A DNA stretch of 59,020 nucleotides from UBA8522 sp035528895 (lineage in GTDB: Bacteria; Acidobacteriota; Aminicenantia; Aminicenantales; UBA8522): positions 1 to 59,020 of the forward strand of contig DATKXS010000184.1 in assembly GCA_035528895.1 (NCBI GenBank), written 5' to 3'. Under the pieces are notes generated by a model. It was not told where the DNA came from. It searched no databases and saw only the letters and a list, made by a program, of their open reading frames with translations. Positions 40,728 to 49,808 of the stretch are shown piece by piece; positions within the stretch are counted from its first letter, which is position 1, and each line of letters starts with the position of its first letter. The position numbers and the translations under genes were made by a program.

Positions 40728-43040
40728 ATGAAAAGGAAAGCTTATTGGCTGCTCTTCACCACCCTGAGCCTTGTGGTTGTTTTCGCCGGCTATGGGCACG
40801 GTTCCCCTGCCGCGGCCACGATAAATAAGATCACCGCTCAACCGGGTCAGCTGAACAACTGGGTCGTCCTGGAAACAGACAAGCCCCTGACTCTCACCCG
40901 GACCTACTACGCGGACAAGGCGCTCGTCCTCGAGCTCGACCACGTCAACCTCAGCGCTCAGCCCCAGATCCAGACGGCCGATTCCCCGCTCGTCACCGCT
41001 ATCCAGCTGGAAAGAGCGGGGGCCGAACGGGCCCGGTTGTCGATCCATCTCCGCGAACCCGTTCCCTTCACGGTCACGGTCGAGGAGAACCGGACGGTCG
41101 TGGCACTGAACAGGATCCAGAGGGGACCGGGAGATCCCCCGATCGAGACCCAGGTCCAGCAGCAGTTGGACGAGAGCGCCGGTTCGACGGTCTTCATGAA
41201 CACGGTGAACATGGAAAACAAGGAGGGCGAGGTTCAATTCCGGGCCAAGCTCAGCGGCGGCATCGTTTCTCAGGTCTTCACGCTGGAAAATCCCCTGCGC
41301 CTGGTTGTCGATGTCTTCAACGCGGTTTACGAAGAGCCGGCCTCCTTGCTTCCGGTTGATCGGTACGGATTGAAAAAGGTTCGGGTTGCCCAATTCCAGC
41401 TCAGCAATCCCCGCTCCATCACTCGGATGGTCTTCGACCTGAAGGAACCTTTATATTACAGTCTCCGCTCGGACAGCGACGAGATCGTCGTTTCGTTTAT
41501 CAAGAACGAGACTCCGGTCCTGGCCTCAGCCGGCGGACCCGCTGTCCGGAAGTCGGACCCCCCTCCCCCGCCCCCGGTTGTGAACGCTCCCCAGATCGAA
41601 GCCGCTCCCAAGGCCGAGGTCAAGTCCCTTGTTCCCGCCGCCCCGGCCAAAGCGGATAACGGAAAGAACGGCAAGGCCGCTACCGAAAAAAGCGCTCCGC
41701 CGCCCACCCGGCAAGAGGACTTGAACATCGGTCAGGAACAGGAACAGAGATACCAGCCCAAAACTCTCATGGAAAGAGAGGTCAAATACACGGGTGAGAT
41801 CATCTCCCTGAAGTTCAAGGATGCCGACCTCCGGGATGTCATCCTCTATCTCGGTGACTTCGCTAAGCTAAACGTCGTCTTCGACCCCGAGGTCAGGGGC
41901 GTCGTGACCTGTAACCTCGAGGATGTCCCCTGGGATCAAGCCCTTGATATTCTTCTCCGCAATAACAAGCTCGGCAAGGTCCTGGAGGGGAACGTCCTCC
42001 GCATCGCCCCGGTCAGCGTGCTGACCCGGGAGGACGAGGACCAGAGAAAGCTACGGGAGAGTAAAGAACTCGCCGGTCCGATCATCGTCAAGACAGTCAC
42101 CCTGTCCTATTCCAAGGCCCGGGACGTGATGGCTCTCCTGAACGCCAAGAAATCACAGCGGGGCGAGATCACCATCGACGAACGGACGAACACGCTGATC
42201 ATCTCCGACGTCCGGGAGAACCTGGACCTCCTCGAGAGACTGCTCTCCGTCCTGGACACGCCCACGCCGCAGGTGTCGATCGAAGCGCGGATCGTCGAGG
42301 CCACCTCGACCTTCATCCGCAACCTCGGCATCCAGTGGGGCTGGCGTGGAGTGGCCGATCCTTTCTACGGAAACCAGACCAGCCTCCAGTTCCCCAACAA
42401 GGCACTGGTGGACGGCTCGGTGATCCCCCAGGGCATCGTGACCAAGGGGATCGGCGGCCCGCTCGGCGGATACTCCATCAACCTGCCGGCGCCCGCCTTC
42501 AACACCGCCCTCGGGTTCTCCTTTGCCAACATCCTGGACACGTTCCGGCTGGACATGTACCTCTCCGCCCTGGAGCATGCCGGAGAAGGCCGGATCATCT
42601 CGAGTCCCAAGGTCACGACCCAGAACAACCAGCAGGCTGAGATCGTCCAAGGCCGGCAGATCCCGGTTCAGACGGTGGCCAATTTCACGGTCACGACGCG
42701 TTACGTCAATGCCGCCCTGGAGCTCCGGGCCACGCCCCAGATCACGGCCGAAGGGACGATCATCATGACGATCGAGATCCAGAACAACGCCGCCGATTTC
42801 GCCAACCTGGTCAACGGCATTCCGCCGATAACCACCCAAAGCGCCAGGACGACGGTGATGATCCCCGACGGCGGGACCACGGTCATCGGCGGCATCTACC
42901 GGACGGAGGATTCGATCACCCGAGAACGGGTACCGTTCCTGCACACCATACCCATCCTGGGCAACCTGTTCAAATCGTTCGCCCGGACGAAACAGAATCG
43001 GGAGTTACTCATCTTTATCACTCCCCGAATCATAAAATAA
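40728..43040 (+). CDS. pilQ: Type IV pilus secretin PilQ
   Basis: PilQ forms the outer-membrane pore for the pilus. The 770-residue protein has a signal peptide, AMIN-type domains in the first 270 residues, and a Pro/Lys/Ala-rich linker (about 275-330). The STN domain (about 350-425, IISLKFKDADLRDVILYLG) and NolW-type domain (about 445-520) follow. The secretin barrel (about 580-770) ends VPFLHTIPILGNLFKS...ELLIFITPRIIK, the classic secretin signature. It starts three bases after pilP. No pilot lipoprotein is recognised, but two unknown lipoproteins follow. Confidence 0.96.
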   Translation: MKRKAYWLLFTTLSLVVVFAGYGHGSPAAATINKITAQPGQLNNWVVLETDKPLTLTRTYYADKALVLELDHVNLSAQPQIQTADSPLVTAIQLERAGAERARLSIHLREPVPFTVTVEENRTVVALNRIQRGPGDPPIETQVQQQLDESAGSTVFMNTVNMENKEGEVQFRAKLSGGIVSQVFTLENPLRLVVDVFNAVYEEPASLLPVDRYGLKKVRVAQFQLSNPRSITRMVFDLKEPLYYSLRSDSDEIVVSFIKNETPVLASAGGPAVRKSDPPPPPPVVNAPQIEAAPKAEVKSLVPAAPAKADNGKNGKAATEKSAPPPTRQEDLNIGQEQEQRYQPKTLMEREVKYTGEIISLKFKDADLRDVILYLGDFAKLNVVFDPEVRGVVTCNLEDVPWDQALDILLRNNKLGKVLEGNVLRIAPVSVLTREDEDQRKLRESKELAGPIIVKTVTLSYSKARDVMALLNAKKSQRGEITIDERTNTLIISDVRENLDLLERLLSVLDTPTPQVSIEARIVEATSTFIRNLGIQWGWRGVADPFYGNQTSLQFPNKALVDGSVIPQGIVTKGIGGPLGGYSINLPAPAFNTALGFSFANILDTFRLDMYLSALEHAGEGRIISSPKVTTQNNQQAEIVQGRQIPVQTVANFTVTTRYVNAALELRATPQITAEGTIIMTIEIQNNAADFANLVNGIPPITTQSARTTVMIPDGGTTVIGGIYRTEDSITRERVPFLHTIPILGNLFKSFARTKQNRELLIFITPRIIK

Positions 43041-43051
43041 GGGGTGCGACC

Positions 43052-43648
43052 ATGAAAAACATGAAGAAGGTATTCGGCACAGCGGTCATCATTTCGGCTT
43101 TCCTGGTGCTCAATTCCTGCAACCCGGTCGAGGACGATTCCCGGTCGGCCAGCTGGCTCATCATCGATAACATCCTGGGCACGGATGCCGACGGCACCAG
43201 CGCGAATTTCCTGCAGTCCGATGTCCTGTTGAGCACGGGAAGCGTCCGGTCGGATTCGGCCACGGCAACCCTCCGGGCGGAGACCCTGGACTCTGACCCG
43301 CTCCTGGGAACGTCCCAGTACAACGATATCGTCGTAACCCGTTACCTGGTGAGTTTCACCCGGACGGATGGCAGGAATGTCCCCGGTCAGGATGTCCCTT
43401 ATCCCTTCGAAGGGTCGATGTCCACCGTCGTCAAGGCCGGCTCGACGGCATCGTTCAGCCTGGTCCTGGTGAGGGAGGTCGCCAAGCTGGAGACTCCCCT
43501 GATCGAGCTGGGCGACCTCGGAGCGGAGATGGTCCTGGCCTGCACGGCCAAGGTCGAATTCTACGGCCATGACATGGTGAACAGGACGGTCAAGGCCACC
43601 GGCTACCTGACCGTCTATTTCGCCAATTACGTGGATCAGGCCAACTGA
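43052..43648 (+). CDS. Predicted lipoprotein downstream of pilQ
   Basis: A 198-residue protein with a lipoprotein signal (ISAFLVLNSCNP; Cys at about residue 24). I do not recognise the mature domain. It looks beta-rich, with repeated short strands and a TRYLVSFTRTDGRNVPGQDVP segment. It starts 11 bases after pilQ with AAGGGGTGCGACC before the ATG, so it belongs to the pilus operon. It may be a secretin-associated or pilus-tip related lipoprotein. That is inferred from position. Confidence 0.8.
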   Translation: MKNMKKVFGTAVIISAFLVLNSCNPVEDDSRSASWLIIDNILGTDADGTSANFLQSDVLLSTGSVRSDSATATLRAETLDSDPLLGTSQYNDIVVTRYLVSFTRTDGRNVPGQDVPYPFEGSMSTVVKAGSTASFSLVLVREVAKLETPLIELGDLGAEMVLACTAKVEFYGHDMVNRTVKATGYLTVYFANYVDQAN

Positions 43649-43677
43649 TAAAACCCGAGTATGAAAAGGTGATCAAC

Positions 43678-44154
43678 ATGAAGACAAACAAAAAGCCTGT
43701 TTTGATCGCGATCTCTTTGGCCTTGATTCTTTTCGCTCTCAATTCTTGCAAGAGTGATACCATCAGCGAACCTTCTCCCTTGGGCCCTTCTTCGATTGCG
43801 GTCATTCTCAACCTGACCGCCAGTCCCAATGCGATCATTGCGGGCCCTTACGAGCGGCAGATGGCCACGATCACAGCCACGCTGAAAAAATACGACGGGA
43901 TTCCTCTGGCCGGTCAAACTGTCTTGTTCAAAATAGACTCCCCCCGTGGCAGCCTCGGCTATTTCGAAGACAAATTGGATTTTCTGACAAAAACCACAGA
44001 CGCGAACGGTACTGTCCAGACCAGCTACTATGGCCCGCTCTACAACGAATTGGGGAGGGAAATGACGATCTACATCCGGGCGACGGTTGCCTGGGAGGGG
44101 TCCCAGTTTATTTCCGACAAAACCCCTATCTATGTTATTCGCAGCGACGAGTAA
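43678..44154 (+). CDS. Predicted lipoprotein with Ig-like domain
   Basis: A 158-residue protein with lipobox FALNSCKS near residue 21. The mature part resembles a bacterial Ig-like (Big1/invasin type) domain: LTASPNAIIAGPYERQMATITATLKKYDG, AGQTVLFKID and TTDANGTVQTSYYGP. The ATG at 43678 follows AAAAGGTGATCAAC, nearly identical to the pilO start region. It is the last gene of the pil operon and faces priA on the other strand. A surface or adhesion role is possible. Confidence 0.8.
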   Translation: MKTNKKPVLIAISLALILFALNSCKSDTISEPSPLGPSSIAVILNLTASPNAIIAGPYERQMATITATLKKYDGIPLAGQTVLFKIDSPRGSLGYFEDKLDFLTKTTDANGTVQTSYYGPLYNELGREMTIYIRATVAWEGSQFISDKTPIYVIRSDE

Positions 44155-44225
44155 CAATTGACCTTGATCCGCGAAGCTGATCCCGGGATACGGAGGTTTT
44201 TCTTTCGGGACTTGCGCCTTTCTTC

Positions 44226-46376
44226 TTAATCGAAGAAAAAAACAGACTTTTTTGTTCGAATCCCCGGGAGTATTTGAGCCAGAATTTTGGCTATCTTCTC
44301 AGTTCTCCGTGCCCTGAGAGTCACCTGGACGCGGTGAAGCCCCCTCATTCTGGCTATCGGGGCCAAGGCAGGCCCGTAAACCTGAATGCCTTTTCCTATC
44401 GTTTTGACCTGACTGGCAAACATTCTCGCCGTTCCGGCCAGCCGGCGCAAATTCTCGCCGCTGAAGACGACTTCCGCCAAGGAAGAAAAGGGCGGATAGT
44501 CGAGAAGGCGGCGGAACTCGAGCTCCCGCTCGTAAAACGCCGCGTAGTCCCCCCGGGCTGCCTCCCGGATGCTGTAATGGTCGGGTGCGAACGTCTGGAT
44601 AAAAATCTCGGCGCCTTTTTCCTCCCGCAGGAAACGGAAGGCCCGGGAGATCGCCTGGTAGGCTTTCTGCCCCGACCGGAAGTCAGCCAGATGAAGGACC
44701 ATCTCCGGATGGAGGATGCCGACAAGCGCAACCGGCGGAAGGCCGGCTTTGTGGGCCAGGAATTGCGTCCCGACCAGGATATCGATTTCCCTTTTCTCAA
44801 ACCCCCCCAGAAGAGACTCCCTTTCCTTTTTCCGGCCGGCTTCGTCGGCGGCGAAGACCTCGATTCGCTTCCGGGGAAATGTCCGTCTCAAATCCTCGGC
44901 CACGGCCTCGATCCCGGCGCCCCTCCTGGCGGTCAGGCGCCCCCGGCAGCGCGGGCAATTCATCTCTGCCGGAACGGTCCGGCGGCAGGCATGGCAGACC
45001 AGCTTTCCTTCGCTCCTATGGTAGGCCAGGGAAAGATCACAGCGGTCGCAGCTCGGTACGAACCCGCATCGGTTGCAGACGAGATAGGAGGCATAACCCC
45101 GGCGGTTGAAAAACAGGATAGCTTGCTCGTGCCCGTCCAGCCGCTCCTGGATGGCCCTGATCAGCCGGGGATCGATCAGCCCTGAACGGCCGCGGAAATC
45201 GAGCAGGGTTACTTTCGGTCTGAAAGACTCAGGGCCGAGATCGATCAGATAACGGCCTTTTCGGGCCCGCTGGAAGGATTCGATCGTCGGCGCAGAGCTG
45301 CCCAGCACCAGGACGGCCTTCTCCTCCTCAGCCCGGAGCCTCGCTGCCCTCCGCACATCAAAGGGCAGTCCCTCCTGCTGAGAATAACTTTCGTCTTGCT
45401 CTCCGTCGAGGATGATCAGACGGAGGTTGTCGAGCGGCGAGAAAAGCGCCGAGCGGGATCCGATGACAACCTGGACACGGCGCTCTCTGACCTTTTGCCA
45501 TTCGAGTTCTCGCTGTCTGTCCGTCATCTGGCTGTGCAGGAGCGCCAGCCCGTCTCCAAGGCTCTTCTCGAACTCCTCGATCAAGGCCGGCGTTAGAGAG
45601 ATTTCGGGGACGAGAAAAAGGACGCGCCCCGAGCTCGAGACCGCCTCCCGAAGAAGACGGGAATAGACGGCCTTTCGCCGTCCGGCCGGACCGAAAAGGA
45701 GAAAGGGAGAGAAGGCCTTTTTCGCCATCGCCCCGGAGATCGTCCCGGCCGCCCGGAAGACCGTCTCACCCGAAGAGAAGTCCAGCTCGAGCTGGGCGGA
45801 TCCTCGGGTGGCCTCGGGTCGGATCCTTCGACGCACCTGCCGGACCGATTTCTCGACCGTAACAAGCTCCTTTTTCCGCATCCTGGACAGGAGAGCGGAG
45901 ACGTTCTTGACCCGGCTTTTCCTCTCCAGGAAAAGCGGCGAATGGGGCCTTGTCCCGAGCAGAGCCGCCAGTTGGCATTCGTCTTCGCTGAGGAGACCTT
46001 TCTCAAGGGCCTCTTTTCCTTGCGGCGTCAGGGAGACAGAAGCCCTGCTCCTGACGAAGAGAGAAGGCGGCACCGCGGACTGGAGCATTTCTCCCCAGGG
46101 AACAAGAAAGGATCGGCCGACCCTCCGGGCGAAGGCAAGAAGCTGGGGAGTGAAGAGAGGTGTCTCATCCAGCACCTCGGCGACGGGCTTGACCTTCATG
46201 GCCCGCTCGGGCTTTCTTTTCCTGAGACCGACCACGATTCCCGTCAGCCAACGTTCTCCGAGCGGGACGAGGACGCGCGAGCCCACCCGGGCTTTCCCTT
46301 CCATCTCCTTGGGCAGAGAGTATGTGTAGGGTTGATCGAGAGGGAGGGGCAGGATGACGTCGGCGTAGAGCGTCAT
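44226..46376 (-). CDS. priA: PriA-like primosomal protein with degenerate helicase motifs
   Basis: PriA restarts stalled replication forks. The 716-residue protein has the N-terminal 3'-end binding domain and winged helix, and the eight zinc cysteines (434, 437, 443, 446, 461, 464, 474, 477). The helicase motifs are eroded. Walker A reads GPAGRRKA (229-236, family GVTGSGKT) and the DEEH box reads DGEQ (324-327). The motif VI segment, normally QVAGRAGR, is replaced by AISRAFRFL (about 575-583). Other blocks (IGSRSALFSPLDNL, ILVGTQFLAHK, DFRSGQKAY) keep the PriA order. ATPase and helicase activity are probably lost, as known for actinobacterial PriA. The ATG at 46376 overlaps the glycosylase stop (ATGA). 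Confidence 0.9.
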   Translation of the reverse strand: MTLYADVILPLPLDQPYTYSLPKEMEGKARVGSRVLVPLGERWLTGIVVGLRKRKPERAMKVKPVAEVLDETPLFTPQLLAFARRVGRSFLVPWGEMLQSAVPPSLFVRSRASVSLTPQGKEALEKGLLSEDECQLAALLGTRPHSPLFLERKSRVKNVSALLSRMRKKELVTVEKSVRQVRRRIRPEATRGSAQLELDFSSGETVFRAAGTISGAMAKKAFSPFLLFGPAGRRKAVYSRLLREAVSSSGRVLFLVPEISLTPALIEEFEKSLGDGLALLHSQMTDRQRELEWQKVRERRVQVVIGSRSALFSPLDNLRLIILDGEQDESYSQQEGLPFDVRRAARLRAEEEKAVLVLGSSAPTIESFQRARKGRYLIDLGPESFRPKVTLLDFRGRSGLIDPRLIRAIQERLDGHEQAILFFNRRGYASYLVCNRCGFVPSCDRCDLSLAYHRSEGKLVCHACRRTVPAEMNCPRCRGRLTARRGAGIEAVAEDLRRTFPRKRIEVFAADEAGRKKERESLLGGFEKREIDILVGTQFLAHKAGLPPVALVGILHPEMVLHLADFRSGQKAYQAISRAFRFLREEKGAEIFIQTFAPDHYSIREAARGDYAAFYERELEFRRLLDYPPFSSLAEVVFSGENLRRLAGTARMFASQVKTIGKGIQVYGPALAPIARMRGLHRVQVTLRARRTEKIAKILAQILPGIRTKKSVFFFD

Positions 46377-47128
46377 GTTTTGCTGAGGACGGCCATGACC
46401 TGCTTCATGTCCTGCCAGACAAGCTTCTTGAGCTCCTTGTTGCCTTCGTTCCGGACGATATAGGATGGATGGAAGGTGGGCATAACGAGGATCTTCCCGG
46501 ACTCGACGAATTGCCCCCTCAGCTTGGTCATCCCCGTCGGTGAGGGATGGAAAAAGTCGGTAGCCACCTTGCCCAGCGACACGATCACCCTGGGGGCGAT
46601 CGCCTCGATCTGGGCGATGAGGTAGGGCCGGCAGGCCTCGATCTCTTCCCGGACCGGCGTGCGGTTCTTGGGCGGTCGGCATTTGACGATGTTGGTGATG
46701 TAGACGTCTTCGCGCTTGAAGCCCATGGCCGCGATGATCCTGCTCAGGAGCTGCCCGGCCCGGCCGACGAACGGTCGGCCCTGGGAGTCTTCGTCCGCAC
46801 CCGGACCCTCGCCGACGAACATCAATTCCGCCCGGTCATTGCCTTCCCCGGGGACGGCGTGCGTCCGACCCTGAGAGAGAGGGCAAAGGGTGCAGGTTAG
46901 GATCCTCTGGTTCAGGTCTTGGAGGACCTTCGACTTCTCCGCGCCGCCCGTTCGTTGGATATGGGATCGGGGAGCCGCCTCCGCGGACGGCGTTATACCC
47001 ACTTCCGGGCCCTTCATCAGAGTTTTTCTTTTTCCCCCCGGAGCAAAGATGAACTCGGCGCCGATATCGGAAAGGAAGCGGAGTTCCCGCTCGAGGCGCT
47101 CGAGGCGCGGCCTATTTTTTTCGGTCAA
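46373..47128 (-). CDS. Family 4 uracil-DNA glycosylase (iron-sulfur type)
   Basis: Removes uracil from DNA. The 251-residue protein has the four [4Fe-4S] cysteines Cys79, Cys82, Cys150 and Cys166. Motif A is GEGPGADEDSQGRPFVGRAG and motif B is PTFHPSYIVR, as in family 4 enzymes. The N-terminal 65 residues are an extension of low complexity. Its start overlaps the coaBC stop by 17 bases and its stop overlaps priA. Confidence 0.92.
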   Translation of the reverse strand: MTEKNRPRLERLERELRFLSDIGAEFIFAPGGKRKTLMKGPEVGITPSAEAAPRSHIQRTGGAEKSKVLQDLNQRILTCTLCPLSQGRTHAVPGEGNDRAELMFVGEGPGADEDSQGRPFVGRAGQLLSRIIAAMGFKREDVYITNIVKCRPPKNRTPVREEIEACRPYLIAQIEAIAPRVIVSLGKVATDFFHPSPTGMTKLRGQFVESGKILVMPTFHPSYIVRNEGNKELKKLVWQDMKQVMAVLSKT

Positions 47129-48311
47129 GCAAAACCTCGATTCGATCCATGATCAGGCGGCTGATCTCCCGCTTGCTCGCTTTGTCCGATTCGACGGCCG
47201 TCCCTTTCCGGTCGATGATCATGACCTGGTTGTCCTCGGAATTGAACCCGATGTCTTTCCGGGAAACGTCGTTGGCGACGATGAGATCGAGCTTCTTCGC
47301 CCGGAGCTTTTTCAAGGCGTTGGCGGCGACGTCCTCGGTCTCGGCCGCGAACCCGACGATGATCCTCTTCGCCCGGCCGCCGTCCCGGCCCAGAGTGGCC
47401 AAGATATCTTCGGTCGGCACAAGCCTGAGCACCGGCGGTGCCTCTCTCTTCTTGATCTTCTTTTGGGACCGGCCGGCCGACCGAAAATCGGCCACGGCCG
47501 CGGCCATGATCAGGACATCGGCCCAGGCGAAATTCTTCTTGACCTCCCGGGCCATCTCGGCGGCGGTTTCCACTGCCCGCATCTCGGCACCGGGCGGGGG
47601 GAAAAGCGAGGTCGGCCCGGAGACGATAATAACCCTGGCTCCCCGTCGCAGAGCTTCCCCGGCCAGCTCGTAGCCCATCCTCCCCGAGGACCGGTTGGAG
47701 AGGTAGCGGACGGGATCGAGGGGTTCGCGGGTCGGTCCGGCCGTGACGAGGATGGTCCGGCCTTTTAGACTCTCGCTCCTCTCCAGAAGCTGCAGGCCGC
47801 ATTCAACGATCCTTTCGGGAGCGGGCAGGCGGCCCCAGCCTTCCTCCCGGCAGGCCAGATAGCCTTTTCCGGGCAGGATGAACTCGACGCCAGCAGCCTG
47901 GAGCTTCCGGATATTGGACTGGGTCTGGGGATGGAGATACATGGCTTCGTTCATGGCCGGGGCGATGAGCACCGGGCAGCGCACGGCCAGGTAAAACGTG
48001 GACAGGAAATCATCGGCCACCCCGCCGGCCAGCTTGGCGATAATGTTGGCCGTGGCCGGAGCGATGACCAGAAGAGAAATCTCCTCAGCCAGAGAGATAT
48101 GGGCGATCCGGTCCGTGTCCCCTTCTCCGAAGAGGTCGACCGCCGCCTCCCTGCCGGAGAGGGCGCTGAACAACTGGGGCGAGACGAGCTTGGCCGCGTT
48201 CGGTGTCATGATGACCTGGACGGCGATCCCTTTTTTCTGGAAACCGCGGAGGACCTCACAGGCCTTATAGATACTGACGGAGGAGCTGACGCCCAAAGCG
48301 ATTTTATGCAT
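47112..48311 (-). CDS. coaBC: CoaBC: phosphopantothenoylcysteine synthetase/decarboxylase
   Basis: A bifunctional enzyme of CoA synthesis: CTP-dependent ligation of cysteine to phosphopantothenate, then FMN-dependent decarboxylation. The 399-residue protein has the CoaC domain first with catalytic His71 (RIAHISLAEE), PAMNEAMY near 118-125 and the active Cys in GKGYLACREEGWGR. The CoaB domain starts near 185 (ILVTAGPTREPLDPVRYLSN) and has IMAAAVADF and IVANDVSRKDIGFNSEDN. It is 9 bases after gmk. No rpoZ gene lies between, though it often does in related operons. Confidence 0.96.
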   Translation of the reverse strand: MHKIALGVSSSVSIYKACEVLRGFQKKGIAVQVIMTPNAAKLVSPQLFSALSGREAAVDLFGEGDTDRIAHISLAEEISLLVIAPATANIIAKLAGGVADDFLSTFYLAVRCPVLIAPAMNEAMYLHPQTQSNIRKLQAAGVEFILPGKGYLACREEGWGRLPAPERIVECGLQLLERSESLKGRTILVTAGPTREPLDPVRYLSNRSSGRMGYELAGEALRRGARVIIVSGPTSLFPPPGAEMRAVETAAEMAREVKKNFAWADVLIMAAAVADFRSAGRSQKKIKKREAPPVLRLVPTEDILATLGRDGGRAKRIIVGFAAETEDVAANALKKLRAKKLDLIVANDVSRKDIGFNSEDNQVMIIDRKGTAVESDKASKREISRLIMDRIEVLLDRKK

Positions 48312-48320
48312 AGCAGTTTC

Positions 48321-48923
48321 TCACCCTTTGCCGCGGAAACTCTTCAGGATCGGCTGGATAGCCCGTCTCCGGTCCGAAAGAAGCGCCCGCCGGCACCGCA
48401 GGATGGATTCGAGCTCGTCCGCGGCTCTGTCGAGATCGTCGTTGACCAGGACGTAATCGAACGAAGCGTAAGCCCGGACTTCATTCCTGGCCGTGGCCAT
48501 CCTTTTCCGGACGGCCTCGGCACTGTCCAGCCCCCGTCCCTCGATCCTCTTCCGCAGCTCTTCGAAGCTCGGCGGCAGGACGAAAATGAAGACGGCCGAG
48601 GGGACCTTTTTGCGGATCTGACGGGCTCCCTGGATATCGATGTCCAGGACGATGTCTTTGTAGCCGCCTTTGGCCAGCTCTTTCTTGGACGTCCCGTAGT
48701 AAGCTCCATGGACGAGCGCCCACTCGACGAATTGGCCCCTCCGGACCATCCTCCGGAAGGAGTCCCGGTCCACGAAATAGTAATCCCTCCCCTCAACCTC
48801 CGCTTCCCGTTTCTCCCGGGTCGTGTGGGAGACCACGAAGCGGACATCCTCGAGGTTGGCGAAGACCTGCCGGATGAGGGTCGACTTCCCGCATCCCGAT
48901 GGCCCGGAGACGACATAAATCAT
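48321..48923 (-). CDS. gmk: Guanylate kinase
   Basis: Phosphorylates GMP to GDP using ATP. The 200-residue protein has the P-loop GPSGCGKS at residues 7-14, SHTTREKREAEVEGRDYYFV (GMP-binding), and DIDIQGARQIRKKVPSAVFIF. RKRMATARNEVRAYASFDYVLVND completes the lid and core. It lies 9 bases after yicC and 9 before coaBC. Confidence 0.96.
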   Translation of the reverse strand: MIYVVSGPSGCGKSTLIRQVFANLEDVRFVVSHTTREKREAEVEGRDYYFVDRDSFRRMVRRGQFVEWALVHGAYYGTSKKELAKGGYKDIVLDIDIQGARQIRKKVPSAVFIFVLPPSFEELRKRIEGRGLDSAEAVRKRMATARNEVRAYASFDYVLVNDDLDRAADELESILRCRRALLSDRRRAIQPILKSFRGKG

Positions 48924-48932
48924 CTCTTTCTC

Positions 48933-49808
48933 TCACTCAATGTTCTGGATGTGTTGGCGGATACTTTCCACCTCACCCTTGATGGCCAGACTCTCCTTGG
49001 TGATGACGATATTCTGGCTCTTGGAGTTGACGGTGTTGGCTTCCCGGACGATCTCCTGGGAGAGGAAGTCCAGCATCCTCCCCACCGGCTCCTCCCGCTC
49101 CGGCCTAAGCCACTGCTCGAAGGCACCGATATGGCTCTGCAGCCGCATGATCTCCTCGGCGATATCGGCCTTCTGAACGAGGAAGGCCACTTCGCCCGCG
49201 ATTCTTTCTTCCTCCACGGGGAGATTCCCGTCGAGCTCCCTCAGACGCTGGGCCAGCCTGGCCCGGATCCGGCGCGGCTGCGCCCTGGCCAGGCTTTCGA
49301 TCCGGCGGAGGGACCGCTTCATCGAATGGAGGTGTCGCCGGACCTGACGGGCGGTCTCTCGCCCTTCACGGCGCCTCTCTTTAAGGACCTGATCGAGGGT
49401 CTCATCGAAAGCCCTCTCCAGGAACGAGCGCGTCTCTGGAGTCAGTTCCTTGCGCCGGACCTCGACCACCTGAGGGATGCGAAAGATATTGTCCACCGAG
49501 ATGCTGACGGACTTCCCCATGCGCCTGGACGCCTTCTCCATGGTCGCCAGGATCTTCTCGAGGAGGGCTTCGTTGATGACAATCTCCCAGCGCGACGGAT
49601 CCAGGAAGTCCAGGTCGATGGCCGCCTCGATGCGACCGCGGAGAAGCTTTTTCTGGGCCAGGGCGCGGAACCTGTTCTCCAGTTCGCCGAGCGGAGCCCC
49701 CTTGTAGTTCCAGTCGAAAAAGCGGTGGTTGAGGCTTTTTATGCTGATCTTGACGCGGAAACCCGGCGCCGTGAACCTCCTCTCGCCGAACCCCGTCATG
49801 CTCCTCAT
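48933..49808 (-). CDS. yicC: YicC/YloC family endoribonuclease
   Basis: YicC family proteins are endoribonucleases reported to affect RNA decay. The 291-residue protein starts MRSMTGFGERRF (family: MxSMTGFG) and ends in the conserved EEIMRLQSHIGAFEQWL, MLDFLSQEIVREANTVNSKS and ESIRQHIQNIE. Its start overlaps the MsbA-like gene's stop by four bases. It lies directly upstream of gmk, the usual arrangement. Confidence 0.95.
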   Translation of the reverse strand: MRSMTGFGERRFTAPGFRVKISIKSLNHRFFDWNYKGAPLGELENRFRALAQKKLLRGRIEAAIDLDFLDPSRWEIVINEALLEKILATMEKASRRMGKSVSISVDNIFRIPQVVEVRRKELTPETRSFLERAFDETLDQVLKERRREGRETARQVRRHLHSMKRSLRRIESLARAQPRRIRARLAQRLRELDGNLPVEEERIAGEVAFLVQKADIAEEIMRLQSHIGAFEQWLRPEREEPVGRMLDFLSQEIVREANTVNSKSQNIVITKESLAIKGEVESIRQHIQNIE

